A stretch of DNA of 27,261 nucleotides from JANRKF01 sp964518725 (GCA_964518725.1 CAZFKP010000026.1:1-27261), one strand, 5' to 3'. Positions 8,452 through 18,100 are shown, counted from the first letter of the stretch. Numbers and translations: made by a program. Notes: generated from the letters alone by a model not told the origin.

Positions 8452-8748
8452 TTATAGCCCCCGTCCGCCGCCGCCCTCGGTGCCAGCGAAGCGGTTCCAG
8501 CGCTCTTTGGACGCACGCCTCTTATCGGTCAGGCGGTTCCTGACCTCGCCCACCTTGGCGCTCCAAACCAGCTCATCCTCGCTTTTTGCATCTTCAATGC
8601 GGGTTTTGCTTTCACGCGCACGTTTCTCGTCCTTGAGTTTGGCGTCTTCCTCGCGGCGCAAGCGCACCAGCTCATAGAGCATCTGGTGGTATTTGTTTTT
8701 TTTGACTTGCGCCTTTTTCTTGGCTTTGCGGCTTAGGAAGAAGGACAT
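8452..8748 (-). CDS. Small basic coiled-coil hypothetical protein (98 aa)
   Basis: Not recognised. The product is dominated by Lys, Arg and Glu, with one continuous predicted helix (roughly residues 5-85) and a glycine-rich C-terminus (GGGGRGL). No membrane segment. AAGGA is well placed about 7 bases before the ATG, which supports translation. It overlaps the end of a 49-aa ORF upstream by 16 bp and precedes glyQ by 39 bp on the same strand, so it may be the second gene of the operon. The composition would suit a nucleic-acid- or ribosome-associated protein, but nothing shows that directly. Confidence 0.6.
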   Translation of the reverse strand: MSFFLSRKAKKKAQVKKNKYHQMLYELVRLRREEDAKLKDEKRARESKTRIEDAKSEDELVWSAKVGEVRNRLTDKRRASKERWNRFAGTEGGGGRGL

Positions 8749-8882
8749 GCCGGATCCTTCCTGGCCTGACTCGCCACCTTGCGACGCTGCAAATTTGCCT
8801 TGAGCGCCGCCGAAAGGCGTTTTTTCTTGTCCTCCGCTCGGGGTTTCGACGCGGCAGACGGATTGGCGGGGGGCTGGTGCAT
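8733..8882 (-). CDS. Short basic protein (49 aa), possible first gene of the glyQ operon
   Basis: A short ORF, MHQPPANPSAASKPRAED followed by KKKRLSAALKANLQRRK. The segment around LSAALKANLQRRK resembles, from memory, very small conserved basic proteins of Alphaproteobacteria; I cannot verify this without a search. It ends inside the next gene with a 16-bp overlap, a pattern compatible with translational coupling. No clear Shine-Dalgarno is seen before the ATG. A competing 82-aa frame over the same bases has an Arg-rich, low-information sequence and looks like a shadow. Confidence 0.5.
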   Translation of the reverse strand: MHQPPANPSAASKPRAEDKKKRLSAALKANLQRRKVASQARKDPACPSS

Positions 8883-9053
8883 AATCCGCTTAGCATGACC
8901 AGAAAACGCTGCGAAGGCAATATTTTAATCGTCAGCCGCCCTTAACGCTTGCACAGGCAAAAAACCTATGGCATGGTGCGCGGCCTATTTTTGGTAAGTT
9001 TCGCCGCCTTCCGGCGGAATTTTACAGTTTTCGCCGCCTTCCGGCGGCAGAGC
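8883..9053. other. Intergenic region upstream of the leftward operon and tRNA-Thr
   Basis: This 171-bp stretch separates the leftward operon from the rightward tRNA and must hold both promoters. I see no convincing -35/-10 pair. Its main structure is the twin hairpin at 9001-9047, listed separately. A 17-codon frame beginning MTRKRCEGN is too short to support. Confidence 0.4.
9001..9047. repeat. Two identical GC hairpins, 30-bp period
   Basis: The 17-mer TCGCCGCCTTCCGGCGG occurs at 9001-9017 and again at 9031-9047. Each copy folds as a CCGCC/GGCGG stem with a TTCC loop. The first is followed by AATTTT, the second is directly upstream of tRNA-Thr. It may be a short palindromic repeat family or tandem transcription-stop or processing structures. 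Confidence 0.6.
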
Positions 9054-9128
9054 GCTGCTGTAGCTCAGTGGTAGAGCACGTCATTGGTAATGACGGGGTC
9101 GGGTGTTCGATTCACCTCAGCAGCACCA
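9054..9128 (+). tRNA. tRNA-Thr (anticodon GGT)
   Basis: A complete cloverleaf. Acceptor stem GCTGCTG pairs with CAGCAGC at 9118-9124, followed by discriminator A and an encoded CCA (9126-9128). The anticodon stem CGTCA/TGACG closes the loop TTGGTAA with anticodon GGT at 9086-9088. The T stem GGGTG/CACCT closes TTCGATT. From the anticodon loop onward the sequence is duplicated 666 bp downstream, showing that the gene served as an integration site. Confidence 0.95.
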
Positions 9129-9134
9129 TTTTCT
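9084..9134 (+). repeat. attL-like copy of the 51-bp direct repeat (within tRNA-Thr)
   Basis: The sequence from the anticodon loop through the CCA and six bases beyond matches 9750-9800 with one mismatch (9109 G versus 9775 A). The repeat begins in the anticodon loop, a known crossover location for tRNA-targeting tyrosine integrases. This copy retains the full tRNA. Confidence 0.85.
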
Positions 9135-9156
9135 CGTGATTTTATACAGAGTTATA

Positions 9157-9190
9157 GCGGTGGCCTTTTGGGCCACTGTCTCTGTTTTTT
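9157..9190 (+). terminator. Possible Rho-independent terminator after tRNA-Thr
   Basis: A stem of nine pairs, including two G-T wobbles, formed by GCGGTGGCC (9157-9165) and GGCCACTGT (9171-9179) with loop TTTTG, followed after five bases by a run of six T at 9185-9190. The position 29 bp after the tRNA suits its termination. It lies inside the integrated relic, so it may have come with the element. Confidence 0.5.
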
Positions 9191-9253
9191 CAAAAAGTAC
9201 GGTATAGGTACGGAATTGTTTCAATTCCAGATCACGGGATATCTTTCTATAAA

Positions 9254-9282
9254 CATAAGAGCATGATATTCATGCTCTTATG
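9254..9282. promoter_or_regulatory. Perfect 13-bp-arm palindrome overlapping a start codon
   Basis: CATAAGAGCATGA (9254-9266) and its exact reverse complement TCATGCTCTTATG (9270-9282) are separated by TAT. The last three bases are the ATG of the small relic ORF. It could be an operator for a dimeric repressor, a translation-blocking hairpin, or a bidirectional terminator. Confidence 0.6.
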
Positions 9283-9576
9283 AAAAACGCTGCAAAATTT
9301 GAGATACACTACTTTTTGCAAAACGAGAGCCACTCGATGGATGCTCTTGTGCGGAATAAGTGTGAGTCTGAATTCCTTGCTATCGCTTATGAAATTATTC
9401 GCACTCTAGAACTAGGGATTACTCTAGCCCAATCTCAACTGCTTCCAGCACGTGAGATTGTTGAAGCCCTCGCAGAAAATATTCGGCAGATGAAAGCAGC
9501 TGAAGATGCGAGGCAATACCGTCAAGTCAGTCCGGGCAGGACAATATATCAGCCTCGTCGGAGACGGAGATTTTAG
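9280..9576 (+). CDS. Small hypothetical protein in the tRNA-linked relic (98 aa)
   Basis: Not recognised. The product is mostly helical (SEFLAIAYEIIRTLELGITLAQ, then REIVEALAENIRQMKAAEDA) and ends in an Arg-rich tail PRRRRRF. No integrase, recombinase or transposase motif is present. The ATG at 9280 forms the end of a perfect palindrome and has no visible Shine-Dalgarno; a second in-frame ATG at 9337 has GAGAG a few bases upstream and would give 79 residues. It is the only sizeable ORF between the two att-like repeats, so it is probably cargo left from an integrated element. Confidence 0.5.
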   Translation: MKNAAKFEIHYFLQNESHSMDALVRNKCESEFLAIAYEIIRTLELGITLAQSQLLPAREIVEALAENIRQMKAAEDARQYRQVSPGRTIYQPRRRRRF

Positions 9577-9600
9577 GTTTATTGGATTTCAACAAACAAA

Positions 9601-9716
9601 GTACGGCGAACGTACGAACCGTATTACACCATGAGCCTGCTAGATACCCCGTCTTCCACGTCACAATCGTGTGGACAGGTTTCGAGAGTGCGGGTATAAC
9701 TCTCTAACCGCACGGA
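9601..9716. repeat. Cluster of nested inverted repeats inside the relic
   Basis: Inverted pairs seen: GTACG/CGTAC (9601-9615), TACGG/CCGTA spanning it, TCCAC/GTGGA, GAGAGT/ACTCTC, and GTGCGG/CCGCAC overlapping the previous pair. The motif GTACGG also occurs twice near 9198-9213 at the other end of the relic. These could be integrase arm or excisionase sites, or a structured RNA. Confidence 0.4.
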
Positions 9717-9749
9717 ACCTATAAGGTTATATTTCAATCACTTATTTGT

Positions 9750-9800
9750 TTGGTAATGACGGGGTCGGGTGTTCAATTCACCTCAGCAGCACCATTTTCT
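9750..9800 (+). repeat. attR-like partial tRNA-Thr copy
   Basis: Matches 9084-9134 in 50 of 51 positions, beginning at the anticodon loop and ending six bases past CCA. The single change is in the T loop (TTCAATT instead of TTCGATT). The upstream half of the tRNA is absent, so this is not a functional tRNA gene. Confidence 0.85.
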
Positions 9801-9888
9801 GATCTCTTTGTAATTGCTTCGTAATTGCAGGTATTTATTCTGGCTCCATAATATTGGTTGATTTTTCGTTAATGCTGTGGAATTGTGC

Positions 9889-9918
9889 CTACACGTTTCG
9901 GAAACACGAAACATGTAG
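9889..9918. promoter_or_regulatory. Inverted repeat with 12-bp arms (one mismatch)
   Basis: CTACACGTTTCG (9889-9900) and CGAAACATGTAG (9907-9918) are complementary except at one position, with loop GAAACA. It lies about 190 bp upstream of the WD40 gene and could be an operator or a hairpin; it lacks a T-run, so a terminator is unlikely. Confidence 0.4.
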
Positions 9919-10106
9919 CAATCGGTTTCAGCCAATGCAGGAGCGCTTTATGTACTACACCATAGCGTATCACAGCGGTAAATTGCACCCCTCCCTCTGG
10001 GTTCCCGAACCAATCGGTTAGACTATTTACATCCGTTTTTCGTCGCGTTGCTATATGCACCGCGCCACGCCAAAAACCAATATTATGACGTGCAGGGAAG
10101 TAGTTT

Positions 10107-11291
10107 ATGTCTGGGATGGGTGATATGTGCCGCAATTGCTTCTTCTTCCCATGGCTTAATAGTTTGCAGAGATACAAATATGTGTTCATATTTTTTCTAC
10201 TATGTTGGGAACTTAACATGACAGTTGCTTGTGCTATAGATAACAACGCTTTCCTTCAAAGCGGCATCCTCACACGCTCGTATCCTCGGAAAATTACCGA
10301 AATAGCATGGAGCCATGACCAAACCAGAATCGCTGTGCGTGCCCGCGATGCGTATATCTGGGATATTTCTAACGATACAGAAACATGGAGACACTCTGAT
10401 ACCCCGCCAGATAATATTCGTGGGTTGGCATTTTCCCCCGATGATCGTTTTGTAATTATCCCGTCAAAATTAATCGGGAATATCAATAAACCAGAGACAT
10501 TTACCACGCAACCGGCTCTCACTTATATTTCTAGTTCGGATTCCGCGAATATCCGACAAGTAGCAGACCATGAATTTCCAAATTTTTTTCCTTATAACAG
10601 CAATTTCTCACTGGCGGATGATGGCTCCGTGCTCGCCTCAATTTTAGGCAGCGACTCCGGGTTTATTACGCTGTATGAACCCAATTCCGGATCGACCGTT
10701 GGGCACGTGGGGCAACTTGTAAACCGGTATAACAAAACCGTCAATCCATTGAAAATTGCTGTCGACAGCAGACGCAATCTAGTTTCCGTTGCCTATGCAA
10801 GTGGGGAGGTGCAGACTTGGGACTATAAGCAGAATAAGAAAATGCTTGGTTTCAATCCCTCCCAAACAGGTGTTGAGGCACTTGTCTACAATTCATTATC
10901 CGGTGAATTAATTACCGGAAGCGACGGAACCATTACCGGATCCATGCTCCAGTCTAATGGCCAATTGGCTTCGGGTAGCCTACATGACGACCCTGATAGT
11001 TTCGTGCGTGCATGGAACCCGCTCACGGGTAAGCTGGTTCGAAAATATACCGGCACCCGCTATGGTATTTCCTCCATCACTATCAGTCCAGACGGTCGCT
11101 ATATCGCCGCTATCGAAGGCGGCCCATTACCCGGCGTTCGCCTGTTGCTGTGGGATGCACAAAGCGGTGCTTTACTCACCACCACAGAGTATGGCCGCAA
11201 GGATGGTGATTATCCTGCCAAATTTAGTCCTGACGGCCGACGCCTGGCTGTTGGGATCGAACATGTATTATACGTGTATGATATAAAATAA
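10107..11291 (+). CDS. Exported WD40 beta-propeller protein upstream of the giant RTX gene
   Basis: A 394-aa protein with a probable signal peptide: a basic patch RYK (22-24), hydrophobic core YVFIFFLLCW, and an A-C-A cleavage site ending at residue 43. The mature part consists of WD40-like blades, seen in ITEIAWSHDQTRIAVRA, LAFSPDDRFVI, ITISPDGRYIAA with LLLWDAQSGALL, and FSPDGRRLAVG ending VLYVYDIK. Such propellers act as interaction platforms; no catalytic residues can be assigned. AGGGA stands about 9 bases before the ATG. The RTX gene starts 22 bp after its stop, so the two are very likely co-transcribed. Its role with the RTX protein (periplasmic helper, surface partner or calcium/folding factor) is inference. 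Confidence 0.8.
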   Translation: MSGMGDMCRNCFFFPWLNSLQRYKYVFIFFLLCWELNMTVACAIDNNAFLQSGILTRSYPRKITEIAWSHDQTRIAVRARDAYIWDISNDTETWRHSDTPPDNIRGLAFSPDDRFVIIPSKLIGNINKPETFTTQPALTYISSSDSANIRQVADHEFPNFFPYNSNFSLADDGSVLASILGSDSGFITLYEPNSGSTVGHVGQLVNRYNKTVNPLKIAVDSRRNLVSVAYASGEVQTWDYKQNKKMLGFNPSQTGVEALVYNSLSGELITGSDGTITGSMLQSNGQLASGSLHDDPDSFVRAWNPLTGKLVRKYTGTRYGISSITISPDGRYIAAIEGGPLPGVRLLLWDAQSGALLTTTEYGRKDGDYPAKFSPDGRRLAVGIEHVLYVYDIK

Positions 11292-11313
11292 TATTCTTAC
11301 GGAGCATAGCCCT

Positions 11314-12123
11314 ATGACCCAAACATTCACTCCCTCCGACAAAATGGTCGCCGCTGTATTAGCAGACTATGTTTATCATTCCGCCAGTGAGAACATCAAC
11401 ATAAGTGGGTTGGGCTGGGTGCCTGTGATCGATCCTTCCACCGGCAAGGCCTTGGCTCATTACGATGCGGATACAGGTTATTACGGCGAAGCGTGGGGTA
11501 AGCCTGACGGAAACGGCGGTTACAGCAAGATCATGCAAGTCAATCGTGGCACCGTTGTGAGTGATGCCGGGTACAATTCTACGCGACCGGACATCGATCT
11601 TACCGCCAACAAATTTAGCGATACAGTTAATACCTTGCTGGCTGATGCACAGGTTGTGTTATTCGATTCAGCACCTTCAAAATATGTTGGGTCAGCCAAT
11701 TCATTGCTGAATGATATTTATGATATTTATGGTTCTACGCCTATAATACAAGTGGGGCAATCACTGGGAGGGCTTACCTCAAATGCATTAGTTGTGCAGA
11801 ATGCCGGGAGAATTCCCGGCCTTTCTTCTATCACCGTCAATGGTCTGCCTTACACCAAAGATATGGCGAATGCGGATGGATACGATGATGGGTATTTATC
11901 CACCCTCCATATACAAAATAACTATGCGCGCAACGAAATGCTTACGGACAATTGGATTGTGGGTGATCCTGTTGGCGGCAGATATTATTGGATAGACTTG
12001 GATGTAAACGGCCCAAATGTACTGAATCCCCTATCTATTCACAGTGCAAACTCCGCTATTGCCCTGGCTTTCTGGGATGAATACGCTCCAGGCTCCTCGA
12101 CCAATGGCCAGGCCACTGCATGG
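11314..12123 (+). other. Domain: N-terminal alpha/beta-hydrolase (lipase-like)
   Basis: Residues 1-270. The strand-turn-helix IIQVGQSLGGLTSNALV gives a GxSxG nucleophile elbow with Ser150. His243, in NPLSIHSANSA, is a plausible catalytic histidine. Candidate acids lie in the Asp-rich stretch DMANADGYDDGY, but I cannot choose one. The arrangement recalls family I.3 lipases and RTX polyurethanases, which are also type I-secreted but much shorter. Confidence 0.7.
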
Positions 12124-15100
12124 CTTTCTTCGATCTTCCCAGACACGGATCCCGAGAGACCTGTTTCAGACGCCATTGCTTCCGTGCTCGAAGGTGAGAT
12201 GCCAACCACGGATAATAAAGCGACCACCTATAGCGTTAACGGCAACAACTCAATGACGCTCTATGAAGATGGCGAACCAACCCTGCATTATTACCGCATG
12301 GATGCCAAGGATGCACTGAATAAGATGGGTGGAACCATTTCACCAGATATCATATCAAGCAAGGTTTTTGAAGGTACCCAAAATGAAACGATTGTATCCA
12401 TTGTCAAAGAAGGCGCGACATCTTTAATAAACGGCATAAACTACACAGCAAGCGAAGTAGTAAGTTCTGTCGTAAATGCAGGCACCACCGTTGCCCAATT
12501 CATCAACCAGCAGGCCGGCAACTATTTAGAGAACACATTTGATGCGTATAACATCAACGCTGGTTTGACGGCGTTCTTCAGCAAGTATGGCCAGGCGCTG
12601 GCGACTGGAAATTTAAGTACAGGCGATGCGGCGAAATATCTTGTGTTGGAAATCGCCGAGGCCGGGCTTGACGATACGGTAGCGGAACTGCTGCTTTCTG
12701 AGTCCATGATTAGATTGCGTGACGGGTTACGCAATAACGTCACCGGCCAGCAGCTTGCTGTGCTTACGCAAAACGCGGCACTGGAAGATTCCTTCGACAA
12801 TGTGCTTAAAGAAATCGGGTTCTCCAATCCCGCTGGGCTATCGCTACAACTACAGGAATCGTTGGTGAAGATGGGGCTTGAATTTGCGCTGCATTCGCAA
12901 GGCTGGGATGGAAGCCAATATGTGAAGGCGGGTACGTCGATTGTGGCCGGTGTCGTCATCAATGATTATGTAAGCACCAATTGGGGAGACTTATTAGGGC
13001 GTGGCACCGGCGGTACTGTCGCGGCCATTACCACACTTGCCGCAAATATTATCAACAATGGATTTAATCAGGATTGGGGTAATGTTGCGCTGAGTGCAGG
13101 CATGGCGTTTGGCACTGCTTATACAACGGCTTATTTGGGATCCCTTGCCGCAGGAGGTTATGGTGCTCTGCCCTGGTTATCCCTTTCCACACAGGTCGGA
13201 CTATCAATCACTGGCGGTGCATTCTCGAGCAGTGTAGCTAGTATTTTGGGCGCTGCGGCACTTGCCGGTATCGGTATTGTCGTCGGCATTGCGCTTGCGG
13301 TGATCATCCCCAAGCTCTTCGGCAGCAAAGTCTTCTACCCCGGCGAATTCGGCGATCCGTCGCTGGTGCTTAATTATCAGTATGGTATTGAGCTGGTTCC
13401 CGATGGCAATGGGGGCATGGTACAGGCGCTTGTGGCCCATAATGGCGGGGGCGTCACTATCATCGCACGTGGCATCACACACATCATTGGTAATGCAGGG
13501 CCAGACGTTCTCGTCGATTCCGTGGGTGTCGACAACTATATTCTTGGCAATGGCGATGCCGATTATCTTGAAGGTCGCGCAGGCGACGACGCGCTTATCG
13601 GCGGCGATGGCAACGACTTGCTCAATGGCGGCGACGGTAAGGATGTTTTACAGGGTGATGCAGGCGAAGATACGATCTTCGGCGAAGAAGGCGACGACAA
13701 AGTTATCGCGGGTGACGGCGACGACTTTGTGCATCTGGGCAGTGGTGCAGATATCGCCAATGGCGGTGCGGGGGATGATTATATTCTTGCCTCGATGGGA
13801 GATGACGCGGTTGCCGGTGACGCGGGCAATGACCTGATCGATGGTGGCGAAGGTAACGATTCCATTGATGGTGGCACCGGTGACGATATCATTCTCGGCA
13901 ATTTGGGCAATGATTCGATCGCCGGTGGTGATGGTGCGGATATCATCTTTGCCGCCGAAGATAATGACACCGTCTATGGCGGCGACGGCAATGATTTTGT
14001 CGGCGGCGGATATGGTACAGATATCATCCATGGTGATAACGGTGATGACACGCTCTCCGGCGGCTCGGATGATGATTTCGTCGATGGCGGACTGGGTGAC
14101 GACAATATTCGCGGCGGCACGGGTAACGATGTGCTCCTCGGTGGCATGGATGATGATTACATTGATGGCAACGAAGATAATGATACGGCAAGTGGCGGCT
14201 TCGGCAATGACATTCTGTTGGGCGGTGTTGGCGCGGATACACTCTCCGGCGAGGCGGGCGATGATGTCTATGTCATCACCGATAACGCAGCGGATAAGGA
14301 TAACACCATCTTTGAAACTTCAGGTGCGGATACCGTTCTGCTCTCATGGCTTACGGCGGCCAATGCCGTCAACCTGACGCTTGCCAAAGCCGCGAATGAT
14401 CTCGTGATTACACATAGTGGCCGTACGCTTGCCACCGTCAAGGATCAGTTTGCAACTACCGATGCGGCAGTCGAGAAAATCGAGCTGGCGGGGGGACAGT
14501 ATATCAATCTATCGAGTGTCACCTATAACGGTGCGACCGGTACCGGTACGTTTAACATCGGCGCGCTCGCGTCCGGTAGCGTTGCGGCTATGGTGAACGC
14601 GCGTGAGGCCGAATTACAAAATGAAACGGTCTATAAAGACCAATATTTCAACGACACATTCCTCGGCCAGCTCTCGCAACTGGCGTATGACGAAAAACTC
14701 GGCTCTGAGGTCGACAATGAATATTACAACGGCACAGAAATCACCTCCTTCTTCCGCAAGCGCGGCTTGTTTGGCGGCAAATACACCGTCTACAAAATCC
14801 TACAGCGGGAAGATATCGTGGGCACAGATGCGGGCATCGGGTATTTCATTATGGATGCGGAGGATCAAACGTCGCTGGTCAAAGATACTTTCAAAATGGG
14901 CAGTGCCGATCTCGGCAACGAGTATGACGATCTCTTCCTTAATGCCACGATTGTCTACACCAGTCCAAGCCCTTATCAAGTGATGGACGTAGTGGTGAAC
15001 GGCCAAATCGTCTATACAAAAGTGGCCAATGATGGTACCTATTATGCGCCCGGCGCGGTCATTAAAGGCTTAACCGGAGCAGATCGTTTGGCGCGCGCGG

Positions 15101-18100
15101 AAATTATAATTAATAGCGCAGTCGCCACTAAAGAAATCGGGAATGACTTGCTGGTAGGCTCATTCCAGAATGAAACAATCGACGGCAAATCCGGCGATGA
15201 TATTCTTATCTCCAACAGCGGTGACGACACGCAGCTGGGGGGTGACGGCGATGATTGGATACTCGCCGGGGAAGGTAATGACAATGCGAACGGCAACGCG
15301 GGCAAAGATATTATCATGGGCGGCGGCGGTAATGATACACTTCGCGGGGGCGCAGATGGCGACGCGGTGCTGGGGGGCAGTGGTGACGACTTCATTTATG
15401 GCGACCTGGGCAATGACTGGATTGATGGCAACACAGGAGTCGATGTGGTTTATGGCGGGGACGGCAATGATATTCTTCGCGGCGGTGAAGGAAGTGACAC
15501 GTTAGACGGCGGCGCTGGGAATGACATACTGCACGGCGATGCTGGTGATGATGTATTGATGGGCGGGGACGGCAATGATATTCTCTTCGGCAATGGCGGC
15601 AACGATTCACTCGACGGTGGTGCGGGAGACGACGTACTTGACGGCGGTGGCGGCAGCAGTACGCTGAATGGTGGCGATGGGTTGGATCGCATCAGCTTCC
15701 GTAGCTCGGCAGTTGGCCTCGCACTTGACCTGACGCAAGTACTCGCGACAGCGTCTGATCGCTTCATCAGCATCGAAGGTGTGGAGGGATCAAACTACGA
15801 CGATATTATTACAGGATTCGCGACACAGGCCAGCATTCTTTATGGTCTTGGGGGCAATGATACGATCACCGGTGGCAGCGGTGTCGACATTATAGATGGC
15901 GGGGATGGTAATGACTTAGTGAACGGTGGCGACGGAAACGATACTCTTTATGGCGGCGCAGGCCGGGATGCTATCAACGGTGGTGGTGGTGATGACGTAA
16001 TTATTGGCGGGCATGACTGGGATACTATTAACGGTGGAACCGGTACCGATACCGTGAGCTATGATGATTCATGGGAAGGAGTAGATGTAGACCTCATCGC
16101 CCGCATCGGCAACCATGGCACTGCGAACAATGATAGCTATAGCAGCATTGAAAACATCATGGGCTCAAGCTGGAATGACAATCTTCGCGGCGATGACTTT
16201 GCCAATATTGTTCATGGCGGTGCGGGTAATGATAATATTGCCACTTCCGGCGGTAATGACACTATTCATGGGAATAGCGGTAATGACGCCATCAGTGGCG
16301 GTGCAGGCGATGACACTATTGATGGCGGCGCAGATGACGACGTGCTTGAAGGCATCGATGGCAACGACACGATTTTCGGCGGGGCGGGCAATGACAACAT
16401 CATCGGCGGCATCGGCAATGACACGCTGACCGGCGGCGATGGCGATGACCGCATTAGTGCCGGTGCTGGCAATGATACCATCAACGGCGATGCAGGCAAC
16501 GACACGATTTACGGTGATGAGGGCGATGATACCATCCACAGCGATGCGGGTGCGGATATCGTTGATGGCGGCGCAAATATCGACACAATATCATATACTG
16601 CCTCGGCCGCTGCAATAACGGTCAATCTTGCGCTCACGACCGCACAAAGCGGCGGCAATGCCGAGGGTGATAGGCTTTCAAACATCGAGAATATCATCGG
16701 TTCCGCTTATGGCGATCTGCTGGCGGGTGGCACGGCAGCGAACATTATCGATGGTGGCGATGGTGCCGATACCGCGTTCTATACAATTTCGACGGCGGCA
16801 GTAAATGTCAATTTATCTCTGACCACGGCACAGTCTGGCGGGTTCGCAGCGGGTGATATACTTCGCAACATCGAAAACCTCATCGGCTCCTCCTACAACG
16901 ATGTGCTGACAGGAAATGCAGATGCAAACATCCTGGATGGCGGCGCGGGCGCGGATACGCTGGATGGCGGCGCGGGTGTAGATATGGCCACCTATTCTTC
17001 CCAAGGCACTGGAGCTATTGTCTACCTAACCAACGGCTCTAGCAGCTTTGTTGGCGGAAGCGCCACCGGCGATATTTTGATTAACATCGAAAATCTCTAC
17101 GGCTCCGAACTCGGCGACGATCTACGCGGCGATGATAACAGAAACATATTGGTCGGCGCCAGCGGCAACGATAATCTGGAAGGGCGGAAAGGCAATGATG
17201 AGCTGTGGGGCGGCAATGGCAACGACACCCTGCGGGGTGGCATGGATGACGATATTTTGGTCGGCGGCGCAGGAGCCGATACGATATATGGCGATTTGGG
17301 TAAAGACACCGTCAGCTATTTGGACGCAACCGGGAGTGTTGCCATTTATATGGATGGCCGCGTGAATGCCGGCAACGATGCACAGGGCGATACGCTGTTT
17401 GATATCGAAGTGGTGCTGGGTTCACATTATGATGACATCATTACCGGATCATCGTTGAACGATGATATCTATGGCAATCGCGGCCATGACGTTATCTATG
17501 GCGGCGATGGCGACGATAAGCTGGTCGGCGACGACACGGTATTTGCCGGCAATGATAATATTTATGGGGAAGCAGGTAACGACTTCCTCGAAGGGGATGC
17601 CGGCGAAGACAACATCTACGGCGGGGATGACGATGACACCGTCTATGCGGGCAAAGACAATGACTCCGTCAGCGGTGAAGCGGGCAACGATAAACTCTAC
17701 GGCGATGATGGTGACGACACCATTGATGGCGGAGGTGGCGACGACATCGTCTATGGCGGCGAAGGCAATGACAACATCTCAGGCAGCGACGGTAACGACA
17801 AGCTGTTTGGCGATTACGGCAATGACACCATTAATGGCGGCGCCGGCGTCGACGAAATTTTTGGCTCCAAGGGTAATGATACGATTGATGGCGGAGATGG
17901 CGACGACGTGCTCGCAGGCGAAGATGGCGACGATATTATTCGCGGCGGCTTGGGTGCAGACGTTATTTACACCGATGGTCCCGGATATATTGGCAACGAT
18001 ATTGCCTTTGGCGGCGACGGTAACGACCTGATTAAAACCGGCGTCGGCAATGATGAAGTGCACGGCGATGCGGGCGACGACCGCCTCTATGGCGAAGCCG

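Larger units (their letters stand above)
9129..9800. mobile_element. Remnant of a tRNA-Thr-integrated element
   Basis: The interval between the two 51-bp repeats is 666 bp from repeat to repeat. It contains one small ORF, a large palindrome and a cluster of nested inverted repeats, and no integrase. The geometry, with an intact tRNA on one side and a partial tRNA copy on the other, is the classic product of site-specific integration. The element is either a deleted remnant or a very small element mobilised in trans. Further tandem elements could lie to the right, but I see no third copy of the repeat in the window. Confidence 0.7.
9577..10106. other. 530-bp region without a supported gene
   Basis: It contains nested inverted repeats (about 9601-9716), the partial tRNA repeat (9750-9800) and a 12-bp-arm inverted repeat (9889-9918). 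A minus-strand frame runs through 9869-10246 but overlaps the WD40 gene start and is not recognisable. The promoter for the WD40-RTX pair is presumably in 9801-10090, but I cannot point to a clear -35/-10. Confidence 0.5.

Noticed and set aside
8672..8920. 82-aa minus-strand frame upstream of glyQ
   Set aside because: Arg/Pro-rich text in a frame competing with the better supported 49-aa and 98-aa ORFs; no ribosome-binding site.
9750..9800. A second tRNA-Thr gene
   Set aside because: Only the 3' half from the anticodon loop is present; the 5' acceptor strand and D arm are missing, so it is an att-type remnant.
9869..10246. A 125-aa minus-strand frame across the region before and into the WD40 gene
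   Set aside because: It overlaps the WD40 gene's start and signal peptide, has no clear ribosome-binding site, and matches no family I recognise. It might be a gene remnant, but coding is unsupported.
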